This document shows positions 1 through 5,278 of a stretch of 11,386 nt of DNA, one piece after another. A model generated the notes under the pieces. It did no database searches and was not told the DNA's origin. It saw only the letters and a list, made by a program, of their open reading frames with translations. Every line of letters begins with the position of its first letter. Within the stretch, counting starts at the first letter, position 1. Source of the stretch: CAYGHG01 sp964349515 (GTDB lineage: Bacteria; Oederibacteriota; PGYV01; CAYGHG01); the NCBI GenBank assembly GCA_964349515.1, contig CAYGHG010000084.1, forward strand, positions 1 to 11,386. Reading direction: 5' to 3'. Both the position numbers and the translations under genes were made by a program.

Positions 1-27
1 ATAAATATTCCTTTAACACCCGGAAAC

Positions 28-60
28 TATAATTTGTATGAAAAATAAAAAACTCCGAGG
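28..60 (+). promoter_or_regulatory. Possible -10 element and ribosome binding site of pstC
   Basis: A TATAAT hexamer lies at 28-33 and a GAGG Shine-Dalgarno core at 57-60, five bases before the pstC ATG. No good -35 hexamer is visible 16-18 bp upstream. A Pho-activated promoter would not need one, but I see no convincing Pho box; a single TTAACA at 13-18 is all there is, and the window begins too close to judge. The ribosome binding site is credible, while the promoter is only a possibility because the gene may be read from an upstream pstS. Confidence 0.3.
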
Positions 61-65
61 TTGAT

Positions 66-938
66 ATGGCTGTCATGGACAAAGGAATGAGAAAAAATTT
101 CATAGAGCGGATGCTTTTTCCCATAGCTTCAATGTCACTGATTTTCCTTCTCGGAATAGCGCTCACGCTGATGATGACGGGTATGCCCGCGTTTAAGGAA
201 GTGGGGGTAATAAAATTCATATTCGGGCAGGAGTGGAGGCCGACATACAGCCCTCCATATTTTGGTATCTGGCCCCTTATAGTTTCATCATTCATAGTAA
301 CCACCGGCGCGATAATTTTTGCCGTGCCTCTCGGGGTGGCGAGCGCGATATATACATCGGAAATAGCCAGGCCCGCGGTGAGGGAAACAATAAAACCCAT
401 AATGGAGCTGCTTGCCAGCATTCCTTCGGTTGTTTTTGGATTCTTTGGCATAGTATTTGTCTCCCCTCTTTTGCAGAAAGTCCTGGGCCTTCCAACCGGT
501 TTAAACGGCCTTAATGCCGCAATCATACTCGGGCTGATGGCTGTACCGACTATCGCAAGCGTGACAGAGGACGCTTTATCCGCGATATCAAAAGACATGA
601 GAAACGCATCTTATGCTTTAGGCGCCAACAAATGGGAGACAATTATCAGAACAGTGCTGCCTGCCGCGAAATCAGGTATTTTCACCGCCGTGATTTTAGG
701 GGTGAGCCGCGCTATGGGGGAAACGATGACGGTTCTTATGGCGGCGGGCGGCGCCAGAGGTGTTCCTTCATCCATATTTGTGCCTATGAGGCCTATGACG
801 GCCTCAATTGCCGGTGAAATGGGTGAAACTGTGATAGGCAGCACTCATTACTTTGCTCTTTTTGCCATAGGTTTCGTTTTGTTTGTCATAAATATTATTT
901 TCAATCTTGTTGCAGAATACGTAAAAAAGAGGAAATAA
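66..938 (+). CDS. pstC: Phosphate ABC transporter permease PstC
   Basis: This is one of the two inner-membrane permeases of the PstSCAB high-affinity phosphate importer, which brings periplasmic phosphate into the cytoplasm at the cost of ATP. The 290-residue product is strongly hydrophobic, with a first membrane span at about residues 17-39 and a last one at about 262-284. The family motif SIPSVVFGFFGIVF is at residues 118-131. The EAA-type coupling loop that contacts the ATPase is at about 182-204 (ALGANKWETIIRTVLPAAKSG), followed by SRAMGETM. The start at 66 has GAGG at 57-60 five bases upstream; an in-frame ATG at 75 is less well placed. Length is normal for the family. pstA follows after one base, so the two are co-transcribed. 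Phosphate control through PhoB/PhoR is expected from the family, but its operator is not visible here. Confidence 0.96.
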   Translation: MAVMDKGMRKNFIERMLFPIASMSLIFLLGIALTLMMTGMPAFKEVGVIKFIFGQEWRPTYSPPYFGIWPLIVSSFIVTTGAIIFAVPLGVASAIYTSEIARPAVRETIKPIMELLASIPSVVFGFFGIVFVSPLLQKVLGLPTGLNGLNAAIILGLMAVPTIASVTEDALSAISKDMRNASYALGANKWETIIRTVLPAAKSGIFTAVILGVSRAMGETMTVLMAAGGARGVPSSIFVPMRPMTASIAGEMGETVIGSTHYFALFAIGFVLFVINIIFNLVAEYVKKRK

Positions 939-939
939 A

Positions 940-1818
940 ATGCAGATAACAAAAAACAGCGAAAAACCCACACGCAGGGATTACGAGCAATCGATAGGTT
1001 TCATAGTATTAAAGCTGTGCCTGCTTGTAATACTCATTTCCCTCGGCACGCTTCTGGTTTTTATTTTTGTAAAGGGGATAGGGGTTATTAATCCCGGATT
1101 TTTTACCAAGTTTCCGGAAAACGGCATGTCAGAGGGCGGAATATTCCCTGCCATACTCGGTACATTTCTTCTCGCGCTGGTGGCGGTGGTTTTTGCGGTG
1201 CCGATGGGGGTGCTGACCGCTGTCTGGCTTGTAGAATACAGCACAAACCCGAAACTCGTGAGAATCCTGAGGGTCGGAATAAATTCCCTCGCAGGAGTGC
1301 CCTCAATAGTTTTCGGGTTATTTGGCCTGGCATTTTTTGTAAAGTTCATGGGTTTCGGCCCCTCACTTTTATCAGGCGGCCTGGCGCTCGGCATACTCAT
1401 ACTTCCCACAATTATAAGAACTTCGGAGGAAGCCCTGCTGACCGTGCCTGTGACTTTTAAAGAAGCATCTTTAAGCCTGGGCGCGACAAGATGGGAGACA
1501 GTTTATAAAATAATACTGCCCAACTCAATATCCGGAATTTTAACGGGCATAATATTAAGCGTTGGAAGGGCGGCGGGCGAGACCGCGCCGATTATATTTA
1601 CGGGCGCCACATTCTTTACGATGAAGCTTCCTACATCTCTTTTAAGCGAAGTCATGGCGCTTCCTTACCACATATACGCGCTTATGACGGAGGGAACACA
1701 CCCAAACCAGCTCGGAATAGCCTATGGCACCGCGCTTGTGCTCATACTTCTCGTGCTGGTAATCAACAGCATAGCAATATACATAAGAATACAGGCAAGA
1801 AAAGCAAGGCAGTGGTAA
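940..1818 (+). CDS. pstA: Phosphate ABC transporter permease PstA
   Basis: This is the second membrane subunit of the Pst phosphate importer; it pairs with PstC to form the translocation path. The 292-residue product has a cytoplasmic N-terminus of about 20 residues, then a first span at about 21-45. The conserved AGVPSIVFGLFG segment, matching the PstC counterpart, is at 118-129. The EAA coupling loop is at about 174-198 (EASLSLGATRWETVYKIILP), followed by SVGRAAGETAPIIF, which is typical of PstA. The ATG at 940 has AGAGGA at 928-933 six bases upstream, inside the last codons of pstC. The single-base gap to pstC and the short gap to pstB indicate one transcript. The sequence is intact, of usual length, with no unusual feature. 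Confidence 0.96.
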   Translation: MQITKNSEKPTRRDYEQSIGFIVLKLCLLVILISLGTLLVFIFVKGIGVINPGFFTKFPENGMSEGGIFPAILGTFLLALVAVVFAVPMGVLTAVWLVEYSTNPKLVRILRVGINSLAGVPSIVFGLFGLAFFVKFMGFGPSLLSGGLALGILILPTIIRTSEEALLTVPVTFKEASLSLGATRWETVYKIILPNSISGILTGIILSVGRAAGETAPIIFTGATFFTMKLPTSLLSEVMALPYHIYALMTEGTHPNQLGIAYGTALVLILLVLVINSIAIYIRIQARKARQW

Positions 1819-1851
1819 AGGGCCGGGAAATAATAAACAAGGAGAACAAAA

Positions 1852-2613
1852 ATGGACGGCATAAAGATTGAAGCCAGGAATTTTAACAGTTATTACAGCG
1901 ACAAGATAGCGCTTAAAGACGTTAATTTTGACATTCCCAAAAATAAAATCGTGGCAATGATAGGCCCGTCGGGCTGCGGCAAATCCACTTTTTTACGTTC
2001 TTTAAACAGGATGAACGACCTGATAGAAGGCTTCAGGCCGGAAGGCGACATACTGATAGACGGAAAGAACATTTATGACAAGGACATAGATGTCACGAAG
2101 CTGAGAAGAAACGTGGGTATGGTATTTCAGAAACCAAACCCCTTTCCCAAGACGATTTTTGAGAATATTGCGTACGGTTTGAGGATAAACAAGCTCTTTT
2201 CATCGCAGGCAGAGCTGCGTGAAAAGGTGGAAGCAAGCATAAGGGAAGCGGGATTATGGGAAGAGGTCAAAGACAACCTTGAAAAAAGTGCGTTTGCACT
2301 CTCGGGCGGGCAGCAGCAGAGGCTGTGCATAGCAAGAGCGCTGGTGGTAAGGCCTGAAATAATACTGATGGACGAGCCCACCGCTTCGCTGGACCCTATT
2401 TCAACCGCAAAAATAGAAGAGTTGATTCAGGAACTGAAAGAGCAGTATACTATAGTGATAGTGACACACAACATGCAGCAGGCTGCGCGTGTAGCTGACA
2501 AGACTGCGTTCTTTATGCTCGGCGAAATGGTGGAGTACGATGATACATCAAAGATGTTTACAAAGCCTGGCAAGAAAATAACGGAAGAGTATATTACAGG
2601 CCGGTTTGGTTAA
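1852..2613 (+). CDS. pstB: Phosphate ABC transporter ATP-binding protein PstB
   Basis: This cytoplasmic ATPase energises phosphate import through PstC and PstA. All nucleotide-binding motifs are visible in the 253-residue product: Walker A GPSGCGKST at 38-46, the Q-loop glutamine at 93 in VFQKPNPFP, the signature LSGGQ at 150-154, Walker B ILMDEP at 171-176, and the H-loop histidine at 206 in IVIVTHNM. The QKPNPFP stretch after the Q-loop and the C-terminal YITGRFG are characteristic of PstB. The D-loop reads TASLDP where TSALDP is usual, a swap of neighbouring residues that leaves the SLDP/ALDP core. AAGGAG at 1839-1844 is seven bases before the ATG. The gene sits 33 bp after pstA and 87 bp before phoU. 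Confidence 0.97.
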   Translation: MDGIKIEARNFNSYYSDKIALKDVNFDIPKNKIVAMIGPSGCGKSTFLRSLNRMNDLIEGFRPEGDILIDGKNIYDKDIDVTKLRRNVGMVFQKPNPFPKTIFENIAYGLRINKLFSSQAELREKVEASIREAGLWEEVKDNLEKSAFALSGGQQQRLCIARALVVRPEIILMDEPTASLDPISTAKIEELIQELKEQYTIVIVTHNMQQAARVADKTAFFMLGEMVEYDDTSKMFTKPGKKITEEYITGRFG

Positions 2614-2700
2614 AATACAAGCCCTTCATCCCTTCCTTTTGCCCCGCAAGAGGTTACTAAAAAGAGCCCCAAAGGGAGAGGGTAAAAAAAAGGAGAAAAT

Positions 2701-3390
2701 ATGGAAAGACATTTTGACGACGAATTAAAAGAGCTTAAAAAAAACATACTAAACATGGCTTCTCTTGTGGACGGAGCTGTTGACAACGCCATGAAAGCCC
2801 TTGTAAACAGGGACAGCGCTCTCGCTGAAAAGGTAATAGACGACGACGAAACAATTGACATGCTGGAGATTGCCATAGACAGGCAGTGCCTGGAACTGCT
2901 TGCCAAGCGCCAGCCTATCGCAATTGACTTAAGGATGATAACGTCGCTCATGAAAATCAACAGCGACCTGGAAAGAATAGCAGACCTTGCCATAAACATA
3001 GCGTACTCGGCTGTATCCATAAACAAACAGCCCGCTTTAAAGCCGCTGATTGACATACCAAAAATGGCGGAGATAACAAGGATAATGCTTAAAGACTCAA
3101 TGCTTTCTTTTGTCGAGCAGGATTCGGGCAGGGCAAGGGAAATATGCACGCGCGATATGGAGGTTGACAGAATTTACGTCCAGCTTTTCAGGGAGATTAT
3201 AACCTATATGATGGAAGATACAAAGGCGATAAAAAGGGGCATACAGCTCATTTTTGTAGCCAAGCACATAGAGCGCATGGCCGACCACGTGACCAATATT
3301 GCCGAGGATGTGGTCTATATGGTGGAAGGCAAGACCATAAAGCACAGCTTTGAGGAGAGGGAAAAACAGTCAAGAACAGAACACGACTAA
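2701..3390 (+). CDS. phoU: Phosphate transport system regulator PhoU
   Basis: PhoU is a cytoplasmic helical protein that restrains Pst transport and PhoR signalling when phosphate is plentiful. The 229-residue product shows the expected two-fold repeat of three-helix PhoU domains. Each repeat carries the metal-binding E-R-x-x-D motif: ERIAD at 91-95 and ERMAD at 191-195. The N-terminus (MERHFDDELKELKKNILNMA) is typical of the family. The start has GGAG at 2692-2695, five bases upstream. The 87-bp gap after pstB contains no gene and no clear promoter, so phoU probably belongs to the pst transcript. The final 20 or so residues are charged and probably disordered. The stop is followed within two bases by the heptamer array. 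Confidence 0.95.
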   Translation: MERHFDDELKELKKNILNMASLVDGAVDNAMKALVNRDSALAEKVIDDDETIDMLEIAIDRQCLELLAKRQPIAIDLRMITSLMKINSDLERIADLAINIAYSAVSINKQPALKPLIDIPKMAEITRIMLKDSMLSFVEQDSGRAREICTRDMEVDRIYVQLFREIITYMMEDTKAIKRGIQLIFVAKHIERMADHVTNIAEDVVYMVEGKTIKHSFEEREKQSRTEHD

Positions 3391-3394
3391 AGTT

Positions 3395-3464
3395 AAGCTA
3401 TAAGCTATAAACTTTAGACTCTAGACTCTAAACTCTAAACTCTAAACTCTATACCCTAAACTTG
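3395..3464. repeat. Ten-unit 7-bp tandem array
   Basis: Ten consecutive heptamers in one unbroken register follow the phoU stop: AAGCTAT twice, AAACTTT, AGACTCT twice, AAACTCT three times, ATACCCT and AAACTTG. The units drift gradually from the AAGCTAT type to the AAACTCT type, and the cytosine at position 4 is constant. The array is non-coding and ends 13 bp before the -35 box of the next promoter. The first 18 bases of the block (3393-3410) recur at two other places in the window. The function is unknown; slippage-driven expansion of an intergenic seed is the simplest origin. Confidence 0.9.
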
Positions 3465-3476
3465 TTTTTATCTTAG

Positions 3477-3504
3477 TTGACAATCTTCTTTTTGGCAATA
3501 TAAT
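3477..3504 (+). promoter_or_regulatory. Perfect-consensus sigma70-type promoter
   Basis: TTGACA at 3477-3482 and TATAAT at 3499-3504 are both exact consensus hexamers, 16 bp apart. Transcription should begin near 3511, giving a leader of about 19 bases that contains the AAGGAGG ribosome binding site of the small cysteine-rich gene. It is the strongest promoter match in the window. The -10 box contains the ATG at 3503, so that ATG cannot be the start on this transcript. Confidence 0.75.
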
Positions 3505-3517
3505 GTCCCTAAAGTAC

Positions 3518-3524
3518 AAGGAGG
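3518..3524 (+). promoter_or_regulatory. Ribosome binding site fixing the start at 3530
   Basis: AAGGAGG is an exact Shine-Dalgarno sequence five bases before the ATG at 3530. It lies downstream of the other in-frame ATG at 3503, so it selects the shorter 53-residue product. Confidence 0.85.
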
Positions 3525-3529
3525 CAAAC

Positions 3530-3691
3530 ATGGGTTTTTTTAAGAAATTAAAGGATAATCTGATAAAACTGATGATAAAACTTGACAACGGGTTTCTGTG
3601 CGATACTTGCAGGCTGAACCACCCAAATACCTGCCTCCATGCCGAGCGGCCGAATGCCAAGGAATGTAAGGAGTATGAAAGAAAAAATTAA
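3530..3691 (+). CDS. Small four-cysteine protein, function unknown
   Basis: This is a 53-residue protein I cannot name. Residues 1-20 are lysine- and leucine-rich (GFFKKLKDNLIKLMIKLDNG) and would form an amphipathic helix, possibly resting on a membrane or partner. The second half carries four cysteines with spacing C24-x2-C27-x7-C35-x10-C46, with H31 and H37 between them, which suggests a single zinc site or a redox or Fe-S site. The segment HAERPNAKECKEYERK resembles small Cys-rich hypothetical proteins I associate with other bacteria, but I cannot confirm a family. The longer reading from 3503 is excluded because that ATG lies in the -10 box and upstream of the AAGGAGG at 3518-3524. The stop codon overlaps a copy of the 18-bp heptamer motif. 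A zinc ribbon gene follows 49 bp downstream. Confidence 0.72.
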   Translation: MGFFKKLKDNLIKLMIKLDNGFLCDTCRLNHPNTCLHAERPNAKECKEYERKN

Positions 3692-3710
3692 GCTATGAGC
3701 CATAATTTAA
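3688..3710. repeat. Second copy of the heptamer motif
   Basis: The sequence TTAAGCTATGAGCCATAA at 3688-3705 fits the pattern TTAAGCYATRAGCYATAA found also at 3393-3410 and 11205-11222. In heptamer register it reads AAGCTAT, GAGCCAT, AATTTAA. The TAA stop of the small cysteine-rich gene (3689-3691) is part of the repeat, so the repeat adjoins or has supplied that gene's end. It is too short to be a mobile element by itself. Confidence 0.7.
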
Positions 3711-3740
3711 GACAAAAAAGAGAATTAACAGGAGCAAAGC

Positions 3741-3998
3741 ATGCCTACTTACAGTTACGAGTGTGAAAAGTGCGGGGAGTTTGAGGCCCGCCAGTCGATG
3801 AATGACGAGGCTTTTAAAGAATGCCCGAAATGCGGCGGAAACGGCATAAGGCGCATTATAGGAAAAGGCGGGGGCGTGATATTTAAAGGCTCGGGGTTTT
3901 ATGAGACCGATTACAAGAAAAAAACACCTTCTTCGGAGAAACCTGCTGATTCTCCCTGCGCCTCCTGTGACAAGGCAAAATCAGGGGAGTGTAAGTAA
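3741..3998 (+). CDS. FmdB-family zinc ribbon protein
   Basis: This 85-residue protein begins MPTYSYECEKCGEFEARQSM, the classic start of FmdB/CxxC_CXXC_SSSS putative regulatory proteins. Two CxxC pairs, C8/C11 and C28/C31, form the single zinc ribbon, followed by the typical IRRIIGKGGGVIFKGSGFYETDY segment at about residues 36-58. The tail is Ser/Pro/Lys-rich and carries three further cysteines, C73, C76 and C84, which could make a second partial metal site. The family is named after a proposed regulator of the formamidase operon, but its real role in most bacteria is unknown. AGGAG at 3730-3734 is six bases before the ATG. It probably shares the transcript of the preceding small cysteine-rich gene. 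Confidence 0.88.
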   Translation: MPTYSYECEKCGEFEARQSMNDEAFKECPKCGGNGIRRIIGKGGGVIFKGSGFYETDYKKKTPSSEKPADSPCASCDKAKSGECK

Positions 3999-4057
3999 AC
4001 ATTTACCTGCCTGAAACGTCTAATACAGGTATTTAACTAAATCAAACCGGAGGTTTT

Positions 4058-5101
4058 ATGCGCAGAATTATTGTATTTGTACTTGCTTTGACGGTTCTTG
4101 TTATTACAGGCTGCGGCACTGCCATGATTAACAAAGAGGCGCTATCAAACGTAAAAAGCGCCGGAATTATCAGCCTGACAATCAAAAACCCGGGCCCTGA
4201 CTACCCTGAAAACCGCGCCATAATGCAGCAGGCTGCCGATTATGCCCTTCAGGCTGTTGAGTCAAAATTAAAGTCAGTTTCATCTTTTAAACTCATGCCT
4301 GCGTCATACCTGTCAAAGGCAAAGGATTTTTCAGAGTCCGGTTCTCTTGCAAAATCGCCGGCAGTCAGGGCATACATCAAAAACCTCGCGGACACCGACC
4401 CTAATTTCGTGATGGGCGCGAGCGCGGCAGGCGCTGAAGACGCGATGGAGGCGCTTAAGGCATATCTGTCACAGACCGGCTCTGAAGAAGAGAGAAAACA
4501 AAAGGCAATAGCAAATGTTTATACCGCGGGACAGAAAAAAATAGACGAGTTTAAGGCTTCGCATTTTAACGCCTCGCCGCTCGGATTTGTACCTTACGGG
4601 CTGTTAAACGACAATCAGTCAGGTGTGGTAGAGGTAAAATACGTCAACGGAGTCAGGCAGGACAAAGAACAGGATTACGTAAAAACACTGCTCATAGAAA
4701 GCGCGAAATCAGCCTGCGCAAAGGCAAAGCTTGACGCGGTGATAGTGGTTTATGCCGACGTTGTAACCGACAAGCCCAGAGGCGTCTACGTTATATCAAC
4801 AGGAAACAGGGTGCTCGGCACACTGAGGCTCAACATGACCATGATGATGATTGACAAGAGCGGTGAAATAATTGCAGACCTTGACTGGCCCTCGATGGAC
4901 GACATAGCCCCGAACAGGCTCGCAAAGCCTACGCACCTGGTCACGAGCTGGACGGGAAAAGACAATAAATTCCCGAAAGAGATGGTAATAAACCTGAAAG
5001 ACCCGCACGGAACGGTATTCAAGGAGATGAAATCGCTGATTGATGAGAGTTCTTCAAACATGGTGAAAACGCTGAGGAAAGAACTGGGCGAGATAGAATA
5101 G
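4058..5101 (+). CDS. Predicted lipoprotein of unknown function
   Basis: The 347-residue product has a clear lipoprotein signal: positively charged MRR, a hydrophobic stretch at residues 4-16, and a lipobox VITGC ending at Cys19, the predicted lipidation site after signal peptidase II cleavage. Residue +2 is Gly, so there is no aspartate inner-membrane retention signal of the E. coli type. The rest is soluble. Residues about 52-165 look helical and rich in Ala, Lys and Glu. About 180-290 alternate short strands, including DAVIVVYADVV and LRLNMTMMMIDKSGEIIADLDW; the latter pattern recalls beta-strand and turn segments of periplasmic TolB-N/CsgG-like lipoproteins, but this is only a resemblance. 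The C-terminus is helical. GGAGG at 4049-4053 is four bases before the ATG. It is followed directly by the terminator and ends the transcription unit. I do not recognise the family. Confidence 0.85.
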   Translation: MRRIIVFVLALTVLVITGCGTAMINKEALSNVKSAGIISLTIKNPGPDYPENRAIMQQAADYALQAVESKLKSVSSFKLMPASYLSKAKDFSESGSLAKSPAVRAYIKNLADTDPNFVMGASAAGAEDAMEALKAYLSQTGSEEERKQKAIANVYTAGQKKIDEFKASHFNASPLGFVPYGLLNDNQSGVVEVKYVNGVRQDKEQDYVKTLLIESAKSACAKAKLDAVIVVYADVVTDKPRGVYVISTGNRVLGTLRLNMTMMMIDKSGEIIADLDWPSMDDIAPNRLAKPTHLVTSWTGKDNKFPKEMVINLKDPHGTVFKEMKSLIDESSSNMVKTLRKELGEIE

Positions 5102-5108
5102 TTTAAGC

Positions 5109-5147
5109 CAAAAAAAAGCGCGGCATAAAATTGCCGCGCTTTTTTTG
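5109..5147 (+). terminator. Intrinsic terminator after the lipoprotein gene
   Basis: A 9-bp perfect GC-rich stem, AGCGCGGCA at 5117-5125 with TGCCGCGCT at 5132-5140, encloses a 6-base loop (TAAAAT). It is followed by a T run to 5146 and preceded by an A run from 5109, so the stem can extend by A-T pairs. The A tract also makes it work as a terminator on the other strand. It separates the lipoprotein unit from the glmU operon. Confidence 0.93.
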
Positions 5148-5163
5148 TTTCTTTGGGCTGCAA

Positions 5164-5213
5164 AAAATTACTCAATGTATTGAGATAATTTACCCGGTAT
5201 ATTGAGTAATTTT
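5164..5213. promoter_or_regulatory. AT-rich inverted repeat upstream of glmU, possible operator
   Basis: The 13-base arms AAAATTACTCAAT (5164-5176) and ATTGAGTAATTTT (5201-5213) are perfect inverted copies with 24 bases between them. Inside, CTCAAT-GT-ATTGAG (5171-5184) is a second perfect palindrome, so the core ATTGAG occurs once inverted and twice direct, the direct copies being 22 bp apart, about two helical turns. There is no GC stem with a T run, so it is not a standard terminator. The block lies just upstream of the glmU promoter, a position fitting a dimeric DNA-binding protein site. No regulator gene is nearby and none is implied. Confidence 0.6.
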
Positions 5214-5236
5214 ATCTGAAAAAAGCCCCGGAAATA

Positions 5237-5272
5237 TGCTATATTATCCGTTATATAAAACACAAAGGGAGG
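5237..5272 (+). promoter_or_regulatory. Extended -10 promoter and ribosome binding site of glmU
   Basis: TGC followed by TATATT (TG at 5237-5238, hexamer 5240-5245) is an extended -10 element. The best -35 candidate, CTGAAA at 5216-5221, is weak, which fits an extended -10 promoter. Transcription would start near 5252, leaving a leader of about 27 bases. GGGAGG at 5267-5272 is six bases before the GTG start of glmU. Confidence 0.5.
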
Positions 5273-5278
5273 CCTTTC

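Noticed and set aside
1..65. Pho box upstream of pstC
   Set aside because: Only a single TTAACA-like element is present, with no repeated half-sites, and the region is cut by the window edge.
2614..2700. Imperfect CCCTTCCTTTTG / CAAAGGGAGAGGG stem between pstB and phoU
   Set aside because: The pairing needs several mismatches and bulges and there is no T run; it is not convincing as a terminator or regulator.
2610..3149. Minus-strand 179-codon ORF opposite phoU
   Set aside because: Ser/Met-rich antisense of a clear PhoU; no ribosome binding site support or family match.
3503..3529. Upstream ATG start for the four-cysteine protein
   Set aside because: The ATG is inside the TATAAT -10 box and before the AAGGAGG, so it would not be in the mRNA.
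4004..4031. TACCTG-16-CAGGTA inverted repeat before the lipoprotein gene
   Set aside because: Six-base arms at this spacing are expected by chance in a window of this size and no promoter clearly overlaps.
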